Shown here piece by piece: positions 11,391 through 20,686 of a stretch of DNA of 64,000 bases (its first letter is position 1; every line of letters begins with the position of its first letter). The position numbers and the translations under genes are program-made. Location of the stretch: contig CM025851.1 in assembly GCA_003952965.2 (NCBI GenBank), forward strand, positions 27,740,936-27,804,935, written 5' to 3'. The notes beneath the pieces are model-generated. The model made no database searches. It was not told the origin of the DNA and saw nothing but the letters and a program-made list of their open reading frames with translations. This DNA is from Morella rubra (taxonomy: Eukaryota; Streptophyta; Magnoliopsida; Fagales; Myricaceae).

Positions 11391-11548
11391 CCTAGCCGTT
11401 AGTTTCATCAGCAGGAATGGGCGGAAGGACCATTTTGACAAAATCATGAAACCCAAGGACTACGTGTGATAAATGCAAAAATCCAGGGACGATTTTGGTA
11501 AAAGAGTGAAAACCGAGGGACAAAAATGGTCACTAACCCAAAATTTAA

Positions 11549-12572
11549 AACTATCTCTCCAGACAGCTTCAATCCCGTCCAGACCTGTCATGGAGAAGAA
11601 GACAGAGTTGACTCAGCCATGGCCGACCTCTCTCCCACCTCCAAAACTACCCCAAAATTATAGCCTAAACAATCCTACAACAATAGGCAATCCATATCAA
11701 TACAAATATCGGTCATTAAACAACATGAGAAATGTACTTGGATACGAAGAACTCCACGAAATAGGACGAAAATGAAAGATTGTTAGACAAGAAACATGAA
11801 TGTAGGTCTGAGAAATGAGAGAAACGGCGTAAAAAGTGCTGGTCTAAAATGCCGTTAAAATGGCTTCTATTCAACTTTAAAATTTGTCCAAAATGTTCAG
11901 ACGAGCAGTTCATTGTCGTTCAGACGTTACTATTTTCTACTTGGACCAATTAGATTCCCACGCATTAAATTTCAAATCATGAACTGTTAGTAAAAGCTTC
12001 TCAAAATGATGTCATTCAGACGGTATGAGTTAGTGCGAACGGGCAGATGTCTGGAATGTGCAACACGAAGTACCACCATTCACTAAAATTAAAGTCATAG
12101 GGGTCCGGACGGACTGGAACTGTGAGGCCTCGTACAACTGTTCTCCACGGTCGTCTAAAGTAGATGCGTGTTAATCATGTGAGGACTGTTACAGTCATTT
12201 GGTCGTTTATGTCAGACTATGCGGATGGGGATGCAGATTTTGTGACGATTTGACCTGCATCACTGATGGGTGACAATGGTGTTTTGTCACCCAAACGAAG
12301 CATTGTCACCCAAATGATGTGCACACGCCTTGGCATACTATTCTAACGCGTTTGCAGATGCTGACAAATTTTTTTAGTCACGAATATGAGACGTTTTGCC
12401 TTTCATCAACCCTAAATACCATGCAGACGAGTTTTAAGGATGTCCAGACGGTTTTGTAATTCCTAACACACATTGCGTAACAAAATTTTTATTTAGACGG
12501 GGAAGGGCTTTGGTGACAAAATTTGTTTTGACACCCAAAAGTTTGACACCTAATGTTAATTTTCTTGTATTT
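11549..12572. repeat. Right subterminal region of CACTA-1 with decamers
   Basis: From 11880 to 12480 the degenerate decamer recurs densely: gttcagacga, gttcagacgt, ttcagacgg, gtccggacgg, cgtctaaag, gcagacgag and gtccagacgg. From 12240 to the end the sequence is made of 'tgacaaaa', 'gtgacaa' and 'cacccaaa' repeats in alternating orientation. These match the left terminus (1511-1570) and the right terminus of CACTA-2 (26750-26892). The terminus itself is degenerate. No gene is present. Confidence 0.65.
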
Positions 12573-13561
12573 GTTCTTATTCAAACTTTCATTTCCACTA
12601 AGTACTTATGCTTTTATACAATATGCCTTGCCATCTATTTTCATTAGTCAGCTCTTTGACAACACGAAAAATCTTTGTTCAACTCTTTGACAATATGAAA
12701 AAAAACCAAAGTCCTCTACCCTGCCCTTTATGAGTGATTCAAAGAATTCAAATCATGATGGTGTTCCTTTCCTGAAAATTTGAAGGAATCTGTTATCGAG
12801 TAAATTAAGGCGGTGCCTAACCATACCACTACCGAGGGATTGATTGATTATATGGGTCCGCAAACCAAAAAGAAAAACTTTAAAGTTGCATATATGTAGA
12901 TGCAACACTTTCGGCTTCACCACTAGCCTAGATTCTTCCTCATGCATATCCAAGGCTAACTTATAAGAATTTTTCGTGTTTTGGACCTAAAAAAATTACA
13001 AAAGATATCTTGTTCTATGGGTAGCTTATAGCACCACTCCACCTCCCTCTCTAGTTATTCCTTTCCGATGTAATTTTCCGCTATATATGCTATAGCTTTC
13101 AGCTGAAAAGGTGATGAATATATATGATTCCAACCTTCAAGATATGGATTTGTTTGATCTAGCTATATATATTGACATATCCGGACTGTTTTTATAGACC
13201 ACCCAACATTTCTTAGTTTGGCATTTCTACAAAACTTCATGACGATTCCAACCTTCCAAAATACGGAATTGCTTTTATATATATCGTATCCATACTTTTT
13301 CAAAATCTTCATCAGAAGCAATCAATCAAGAGTGCCACTTGTCTACTTAAAAAATGATGATCCTCTAATTTTAAATCTTTGTCAACAAGTGCTATTAAGG
13401 GGTTTGACCAGAAGTGGATAGAAAGTAGCATTGTGATACCTCAGGGGCCCTGTGTGCAATTATACCTTAAAATAAGAGCCACCAAAAGATTCGTAAAATC
13501 GTTTCATGTTAAGATAAAGAATGGCCCTCGAGACAACTTTGAAGTTTTCACCATGACGTTG
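12573..13561. repeat. EF-hand-flank block, copy A, right part
   Basis: This resumes the block cut by CACTA-1 and aligns through its length with 48413-49705 and 56395-57410. Shared landmarks are 'gaatc.cgatggt.ttcctt', 'ggcggtgcctaacca', 'gaggga ttgattgat', 'atgcaacactttcggcttc', 'gatgtaattttccg', 'ggattccaaccttc' and 'agaatggccctcgagaca'. It is shorter than copy B, with internal deletions. It ends at the CACTA-2 left terminus. No coding sequence is seen. It is interpreted as the distal upstream region of an EF-hand gene. Confidence 0.75.
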
Positions 13562-14354
13562 CACTACAATAATTTTGATTTTTAGTGACGAAATTTTGGG
13601 TGACAAAACGCATTTTGTCACTACAAGTAAGATTTTCATGACAAATTTTAATTTTCGTCACTAAAAGTCTATTTTTAGTGATGAAAATTGATTTCATCAC
13701 AAAAATTTGTCACAATAGTTGGTATTTGGGACAAAATTCAAATTTCGTCATGAAAGATAAACTTATTGTGACGAGTGTTTCATCCCTAAATAAAAAATAA
13801 AAAAATATTAAAATAAGTTTGGTGACGAAATTGGTCGACACAGGAAGAATTTTTGTCACCTTGCCCATAGATTGCTTAGTTCGACGATGGATCACACAAA
13901 ATTAAAAATTAAATAAAAACATTTGTTGATTCTACGACAGTCTTTCTCACACTCACTTTCGCTGAGTACTCTGCCTCTTGTCTTCTTACACACTCTCTCG
14001 CCGATCTGTCCAAGCCCAAAGCCCTCTCTCTCACTCTTGCCGAGTACACTGTTGCCAGCAGTTGCCTCACGATCTCCCTCTGCAGCACCCTGGATTTTCT
14101 TATTAATAAATATTTTTATTGAATTTCAAATTTCAAATTATTTGAAAAAGTTACCCTGTTTTTAAAATGTTTAAATTTTGAAATGTTATTTGATTTTAAT
14201 AGGTTATCTTTTTAAAAGTGTTTGAAATTTGAAGAATAGATGTTTTATCTCTATCTCTTTAGATTTTAAAGTTTTCAATTTAAATACTTCAAGAATATAT
14301 ATGTTTTAATATTAAAATAGATAACGACCCAATATTATCATATTTTCAAGCTTA

Positions 14355-14453
14355 GAGTCCTTCTTTAGGGTTGCAATCTAGTCTTTTATAAGTCATATTA
14401 TCCTCTTTTCAAACTGAGTCCTTCTTTAGGGTTGCAATCTAGTCTTTAATAAA
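14355..14453. repeat. Spaced direct repeat, 38-bp unit
   Basis: The phrase beginning 'gagtccttctttagggttgc' and ending 'ctagtctttwataa' occurs at 14355 and again at 14416, 61 bases apart. It is a local duplication inside non-coding DNA. Confidence 0.8.
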
Positions 14454-14660
14454 TCATTTGTTAGTCTCTGTGATGCATATTGATTGGGAGAATGAGAAAT
14501 CAAGCATGTCTTCGAAGGTTCTAGTCTAGTTTCTTGAGATTTTGGAGGTTAAATAATAAAGGGTTTAAGTGTTATGAAGGGCAAGCAGGTTATTATGTTA
14601 GATTTTCCTAAAAGACCGAGGTGATATTTGAGAATTGCATGTTTTATTAAAAACCCTCGG

Positions 14661-14787
14661 AGTTTTATGTGCATTAATTTATGATAAAATTGTCAAAGAT
14701 TATAGTATGAAATGTGTAAACATAAGTTTTATGTGCATTAATTTACGATAAAAATGTCAAAAATTATAGCATGAAATGTGTAAACAT
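14661..14787. repeat. Tandem duplication, 64-bp unit
   Basis: Two adjacent copies start at 14661 and 14725 with 'agttttatgtgcattaattt' and end with 'gaaatgtgtaaacat'. They differ at about five positions, so the duplication is fairly recent compared with the surrounding element. Confidence 0.85.
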
Positions 14788-14940
14788 GAGCCTATTTTTA
14801 AAGCTCAAAGCAATGTTTATAGTATGATATGTTATATGTTTTCAAACCCTGAGGCCCAAAGTTCAAAGTTACAACAGTGGGTACAGTGAGTCGGTAAGGA
14901 GTCTTCAAACTGCAAAACCCTGTCACGGAGGTGAGCGTAC

Positions 14941-17560
14941 CCTTTGCTGGGTGACAAATTTCAAATCGTCGTAACTGAGTGACGATTAGAATCGCCACAA
15001 TTTTTACAGTCCCATCCAGACTCTTATACCACACCGTTCGAATGTACACTACCTAACGAATTGTAATCGTCAGCATATAATGACAAATTAAAAATCTTCA
15101 TGAGCGTTCAATACCATCTAGACTCCAAAATGATTGTTCCAACGAAAAAATACGTTCGTCTAGACTCTTAAAAAACATGTCCACACAAATTTGCATGCTT
15201 CTTCGGAGAAAACGTGTTCTTCCACATTGCAAAACTTTAGACACGTGATGTCGAAAGCGTCCAAACCGTGATAAGTCGTCCAGACGCACGTAGTTCTAGA
15301 AACTTTTCGAAGCAGGCATATTTAATCACGTTGAATTTGGTTGGGCTACGTGTGAATTTAACCTATGGAGGCGTCTAAACGCCCTTGAATGCTATGCGGA
15401 CGTTCTTTGAGTTCATTAAACAGGCCAAACTTAGCCAAAATCACACTTTCACTCTCTTCTCTCAAACGTTTTCGTTGCCTGTTCAAGAGTTATTTCAAGA
15501 TCTCTCAAACAACTTCAAGTAAGACCTTCTTCGTAAGTTTTGTTTTCAATTTCATTCATTTCAATTTAATACTTTTGAATTTTGTTGCATTCTTCGAATT
15601 TATCTTTGCTATTTGGCTTGTGGTCATCGAATTACTATTCAGATGCATGTCTTCCGGATGTTTTACAACCGTCCGAACGTCTTCTGAAACGTCAGAACGG
15701 TATTTACTAACGTTCGGATGGTTTGTGCTAGATTGACCATGGATCGCTCAAAGAAAAGTATCACCAGTATCGGGGAACAAATAGTGCGACTAGCTTGATT
15801 GACCATATTAATGGAGCCGAGAGTCAGTATTCGGGCAATAATAAAGCCAATGCATTCATTGTGCATGGAGCTCTGATGCCACTTGATTGGTTTGGAGAAC
15901 AAATTTGCTCTAATGGATAGGGCTTTGACAGAAGAGATCAATATTATGCAAAGGGAACTGTTCTCTGTAAGAGAATAATTGTCCCAGTTGTTCCAATCTA
16001 TCCTTACCATTCCGATACAGCTCCAAACACTCAGAATAGTAGTTGATAACATGGAGGAGCATTTGGCACATGTTCTTGATGCCCTCAAACAAGATCTGGA
16101 TGAGCCAACTCGTGATTCAGAGTAATCTCTTATTTATCTTTTATCGCTATTATTTTCTTCTCCTTAGAAAGATCGTCTCCAAATTGTACTAGATATTATA
16201 ATTGTGTTTTTCGTTCGGTATTTGGATTATGTTTTATATTCTATATTAATTCTTTTTTTTTCATTAGTTTAAATTTATTACAATTAAAACAGACGATTAG
16301 TGTAATTAAATGGGTGATTAGTATGAGTGCTATTTTAACAAAACGGTTAGTGTAATTAGATTGTAATGGTTAGTGCAATTAGATTGTAATTAAAATTAAA
16401 TAGGTGATTAGTTATAACGAATGTTTAATATAAAAGTATGCTTAACTAAATGTATTTTTTTATGTATTTAAAATAAGTAAATTAAGTTAAAAATTTGTGT
16501 GAAATTACAATATGAAATTGAGGAAAGTAAATTAAATTATTTAAGTAAAATTAAAGTAAGTGAAGTAAATTAATTATGTAAATTAAATTATTTAAATAAA
16601 TTAAGTTTAGGGAAGTAAATCAAATTTAGTGTTTAACAAACTAAATAAATTTGCTTCCGTTCAGATGGTTTCCATTCCCGTTCGAACGCCGTTATGGCAG
16701 CATCAACTAATACACGTGTATAATGAAGTTGGCATTCGACATTTTCATTTAAACTGAACGCATTCTGTACTCAAAACTCTCTCGACCCTCGTCTGTTTTC
16801 TTCTCAAATCTTGATGTAAACTCATTCAGTCGACATTCTAATCACATCCAAGTATGTTTTGTTGATTTTTAACACGATTTTAGCAATAAAAATTTTGTTT
16901 TTTAACAGTTTTACGTATAGTATTTCAATTCTATTTTTTGTATACTACATTGTGTTTTTTGATTGATTTTTATGTCGATATTGATTGTGTTAAGTGTTAG
17001 GATTATTTTAAGTGTATTTATCTGTGATTTGGTAGTGTGGGAAGGTTTTGGGAGGCTGTCATGGCTGAGTTAACTCGGTCGTCTTTCCCGTAGCGTTCAG
17101 ACTCTTGATAAAGCCGTTTGGACGCTACTTAGTATCCCAAATTGATACGTTGACATTTTAGTAATTGGTCTAGACGCTTTATGATGCGGTCCAAATGGAG
17201 TTTATATTAAATTTAAATACCTCTCTTTCTTGTTATTCCTTCGGAAGACAATATAACGCAGTTCGGACGCCTTTAGTGTCCCACGGGGATATGTTGTCAT
17301 CTTGGGGACATTTTTTGTCCAGACGCTTGATAGGCGGACATTGTATTGTATCCAAATGGATACATTGTCGTTTAAATCTTTCGTCCAAACGTTATTTGTA
17401 TGTTGTCCAGACGTTGTTTTTATTAAATTTAAATAGCCTATTTCGATTTTTTGCGTTCAAACGGCTATCTAACATTGTCTGGACGCCCTGTTTTATCAGT
17501 CCAGACATTTTACGAACCGTGCAAACCCATTTTAACCATTCAAACCTTTTTTGCAGATTC
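14941..17560. repeat. Dense CGTYCRRACG decamer region of CACTA-2
   Basis: The decamer and variants occur dozens of times on both strands. Clear cases are ccgtccgaacgt at 15669-15680, gtcagaacgg at 15691-15700 and cgttcggatg at 15711-15720. A run at 17090-17540 has about fifteen copies in 450 bp, such as gttcagactc, gtttggacgc, gtctagacgc, gtccagacgt and gtctggacgc. 16250-16640 is a simple AT-rich stretch with 'taaattaa' repeats. Two reduced open frames here (15389-15736 and 17195-17602) have no motif and are not called. Confidence 0.65.
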
Positions 17561-17567
17561 TTAAAAA

Positions 17568-18812
17568 ATGAGCAAACATCAACGTACCAGCATTCAAGCT
17601 AAGGAGGAACCTCCAGCTTTAACGGTGGAGCAGTATAGAGCGATCTTCATGTCATGCTCGATTGTTGTGGAGCGGGACATCAAGGTTGCGGATTTCTACA
17701 ATCTTTGATTTAAGGATCGGACGCTTCTTGAGGTGGTAAAGCAGGTAGCTTGGCTTCCATTCATCTGGAGGACCGGCTACGCATCGAAGAACTTGGTGCG
17801 ATAGTTCTATTGTGCTATCTTAAAGGCGAGGGACCTCACGAAGCCCAGTATGGAGTTTATCGTCCGTAATGTTCCGATCACATTCTCGCCGAACAAGCTA
17901 GCGAGATTCTTGAACTACGAGAGGGATTTGACTTCATTTTCAAACCTGCCACTGATCGAGGATGGGCGGCCTACTAAGACTGAGGTTTTCCAGATGATGC
18001 TGGGTGAGGATACTATTATTTTAGACGGAAGCTACATGATACACTGGCAGCTGCGACCTTTTTGGTGGATCATGCATCTAATCCTATGTTCTAACATTGA
18101 CCCAAAGAAGCACACCGCAGAGCTATCTTATGTCTGGGCTGAGTTCATGTACCTGGTAGTTGTACGGGGGCTACCTGTTGATTTGGCATCACATATCTAC
18201 TAGTCTGTTCATGCAGTGGCCTTGAAGATTGATGCTTAGATTTCATTGCCGTACGGGATTCTTCTGACCGAGTTCCTGCACGTGATAATGGTACCTAAGG
18301 GTGTTGATGAGCCAGAGGCGATTCCACTTGGGGCAATCAACAAGACAATGCTCTCCAAGTCGTTGGCCCAAGCACGCCAAGCACTGAATGCCACTCGGGT
18401 TGCTAGAGTTAGGCTACACGAGAAGCCTGAGGAAGCAATAGACCAGTAGGATCCTGGACAGAGCTCGAGTCAGGGACTTGGGGAACAGGGACTGGATTGG
18501 ATGGACGAGATAATGATGCAGCTAGCTAAGCAGATGGAATCAGTCTTGCAACCCACCCATAGCATGGTCAGTGATATCAGTGGTCGGCTGATAGCTTTGG
18601 AGCAGAAGGTCACGGACATGGACGCTGGGTGGAAGAAGGAGGTCACTGGGTGGAAGAAGGAGGTCGCTGCGCTCAAGAAGGTTCTGAAGGGCCTGGCAAC
18701 CAGTACGGAGCTCTTTCCCCTGACTCAGCGGGTCGTGGTGATTGAGGAGCACCTTCGTCGAGTTCGTGACGTTCTTAAGCAAACCAGTGATAATGACGGT
18801 GAACATTTTTAG
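17568..18812 (+). pseudogene. Plant-transposon-protein (Transposase_32-like) gene of CACTA-2, five premature stops
   Basis: One frame stays in phase from the ATG at 17568 to the TAG at 18810, 414 codons. It is broken only by stops at 17706, 17802, 18201, 18237 and 18447. The start follows a T-rich 'ttgcag' acceptor. The N-terminal half contains EQYRAIFMSCSIVVERD, VRNVPITFSPNKLARFL, RPFWWIMHLI and LTEFLHVIM, as in plant-transposon-protein domains. The C-terminal half is charged and heptad-like (MLQ/AKQMESVLQPTHSMV, ALKKVLKGL), consistent with a coiled coil. It includes a 21-bp tandem duplication (GWKKEVT/GWKKEVA) near 18628. The stops are TAG or TGA, which C-to-T (or G-to-A) decay can explain. 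Molecular function is unknown. Confidence 0.8.
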
Positions 18813-20156
18813 TTGTCTGTATTTATTCAGTTTTATTATGACATTGGGTTTTATTATCTTTTGAGGACAATTACTTTTATATTATGTTTTAAGGACATGT
18901 ATTGAGATTTTATTCGATGTTATTTTGTTTATATTATGTTTTGAGGACGTTTCATATATTTATGTTATTTCATCATTTTTTATTTCTATTTATTAGAACT
19001 TAATACAACCTTATTTTTTGATGTTATGTTTCTAATTCTGTTACACTCTTTCAAACTTCCAAACTACTATCTAAAACACTTAAGGTTCTTTCTATTATTA
19101 ATTAACATTGGTTTTTTAAAACTCGCTAATAAATTGAATTGTATGAGATCTTAAAAAAAAATCGTCAAAAGCCGTTTGGACGCTAGCCCTTATCTATTGT
19201 CATATTGTGTTGAAATAAACATCTGAACTATTATGGAGACGGTCCGGACGTTGTTTATGACCAGACGCCATCGTTTGAGGATTACTCAAACGGTGTGGTG
19301 AGTGGGAGAGAGTTCGAACGTCCTAGGTGGGAATCGGATGCTTTTGGTGGCGATCAAATATTGTCGTTTGGTTATTTATAAAACGGTGTCGTCAGCTGTA
19401 AGTCGACATTTGGACGTAGATAAAGGAGTCCAGACGGTGTTAAAAATTTTGGCGACAGCTGTTCCCTCGTAAACTTTTACACGTAGGCGTCCGCACGGCA
19501 TATGTGGCATCCAAACGGTTAGTATTCATTTGAAAGAAGTGAAATCGCAGACAATATAGGGAAAACAGCAAAAACTTAGAAATTTAAGAGATTTGAGTAA
19601 GAGGAGAAGAGGGGAGCTGATTTTGCACGTCAGTCTCATTGAAAATGGTGTGGAAGGAGTAACTAATTTGGGATTTTGCATTGGATTGCAATTGAGGTTA
19701 GTGAGTTTTAAAATTTCTTTTGTTTTAGGGTGAAAACCATGGATTTTAGGATATCAAAGTGTGCGTATTTCAAATTTTTAGGGTAAAAAAAGATAGCAGT
19801 GGAGTTTGGGGTTGGTTTTAATATGTTTATATTAAAGTGTTTGTGATTTGGTTGATTTTGGCATGAATTTGTGGTGAAAATTGAGTCTAGGTGTCGAAGA
19901 ACTGTCTTGTTCGACAATCGCAGTCCGGACAGGTTACACCCTCCGGACATTTTTTTTGGGTTCAGACACTTTGTTACAGACGTCCGGATGCTAAAGTATG
20001 GTTCAGACGGTTATCAACACGTCCGACCAGTTTTTGCTATTATGTTCATGCATTTATTTGGTAGCCTTAGCCCCCGTTTAAGAATTACACAGAGTATGGA
20101 TAACGAACTCGGTGTAATTCTTGAATTGTCCACGTTATGGACAGTTTGAGTTTATA
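18813..20156. repeat. Intergenic DNA of CACTA-2 with decamers and inverted repeat
   Basis: 18813-19160 is AT-rich and repeats 'ttttgaggac'. 19170-20035 again carries decamers (gtttggacgc, gtccggacgt, gtccagacgg, gtccgcacgg, gtccggatgc). At 20092-20146 two inverted motifs occur: 'gaattacaca' with 'gtgtaattc', and gtccacgttatggac. The second is conserved in CACTA-1 near 5392. These sit upstream of the tnp2 gene, so a promoter or terminator role is possible but not shown. Confidence 0.5.
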
Positions 20157-20342
20157 GGGGGTGTTTGGCACCCAAAATTTTCACCCTAATAAAATAACTC
20201 CCAAAATTCTCTCTCTCCTCATCAAATCATCACTTTTCACTCCGAATAAATATAAAAAATTAATTTCATTCTTTTTTCTCTTCACTTTTTCACCAACTCT
20301 AAAATTTCTAACACCCCAAAATTTTCACAGCCGAACACCACC
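20157..20342. mobile_element. MITE-sized element (186 bp)
   Basis: The left end GGGGGTGTTTGGCACCCAAA and the reverse complement of the right end, GGTGGTGTTCGGCTGTGAAA, form imperfect inverted repeats. Both arms continue into AAAATTTT. ATA flanks both sides (20154-20156 and 20343-20345), suggesting a 3-bp target duplication, as in PIF/Harbinger-type MITEs, though ATA is not the usual TAA/TTA. It is absent from the corresponding stretch of CACTA-1 (about 5360-5380). Confidence 0.6.
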
Positions 20343-20686
20343 ATAATATGCATAATGTGCGTAGTTATATCTGCTATTGTGATAGATGTATTTTGAAATT
20401 TTGATGCGAATCTCCTTTTGTCCTTCGGGTACACATTCAGCATTATGCTTACACACTTGCCTTAAATGGTGGGTGTTTATGCTCAATGTTGTAGGCGTGT
20501 ATCTGGGGACTGAGGCATCAGTCACACTGAAGAAAAAACGTGCAGTATGTGATATTGTAAACTTGAATGGGATAGGACCTATCACCCGAAGAAATTGGAG
20601 TTGAGTATGAATGTCAACATTGTTTGCATTATTGTTTGCATTATTATTTGCATTATTGTTTGTATTTTTGTCTTTGAAGGAACAAT

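Larger units (their letters stand above)
8486..11539. mobile_element. Second MULE nested in CACTA-1, with hAT insertion
   Basis: The 9-bp direct repeat AAAATTTAA lies at 8477-8485 and at 11540-11548. The terminal inverted repeats are about 150 bp. Left and reverse-complemented right arms share 'ggatttttccatttatcaca' versus 'ggatttttgcatttatcaca', then 'gtagtccttgggtttcatga' and 'ttttgtcaaaatggt'. The outermost bases are TGTTAATGG and GGGTTAGTG, so the ends have diverged. The 3.05-kb element contains a hAT element (8892-9505) and exon-like sequence with an intron-type boundary. No MURA transposase is recognisable. Confidence 0.85.
1511..12572 (-). mobile_element. CACTA-1: En/Spm transposon, internally deleted, with nested MULEs
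   Basis: The left end is CACTATAAC and the right end is a degenerate TATTT where TAGTG is expected. The 3-bp flanks are ATT (1508-1510) and GTT (12573-12575), one mismatch apart. The duplicate block at 48410 gives the empty site. Both termini carry inverted copies of 'gggtgtcaaa' and 'ttgtcacc'. Inside, on the minus strand, are a Transposase_32-like pseudogene (6510-7670) and a Ptta/En/Spm-like pseudogene (3950-5350), in the same order as in CACTA-2, but no tnp2. Two MULEs (1569-3187 and 8486-11539) are nested within it. It is non-autonomous and decayed. Confidence 0.85.
13562..14940. mobile_element. Foreign CACTA terminus fragment at the left end of CACTA-2
   Basis: 13562-13870 consists of repeats of 'agtgacgaaa' and 'gtcacta' in both orientations, resembling 63920-64000 rather than the 'gtgtcaaa' family. 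Beyond 13910 there is pyrimidine-rich DNA and then AT-rich DNA that lacks the CGTYCRRACG decamers typical of CACTA-2. The decamers begin near 14990, after 'gggtgacaaatttc'. The fragment's inner boundary, near 14940, is approximate. No gene is seen, and the open frame at 13923-14165 is low-complexity. Confidence 0.5.

Noticed and set aside
11473..11775. 100-codon frame crossing the right end of MULE-2
   Set aside because: It runs across the MULE boundary and its target duplication, so it cannot be a conserved gene.
15389..15736. 115-codon frame in the decamer region
   Set aside because: Hydrophobic Phe-rich composition from T-rich DNA, and its end falls in decamer repeats. No domain is seen.
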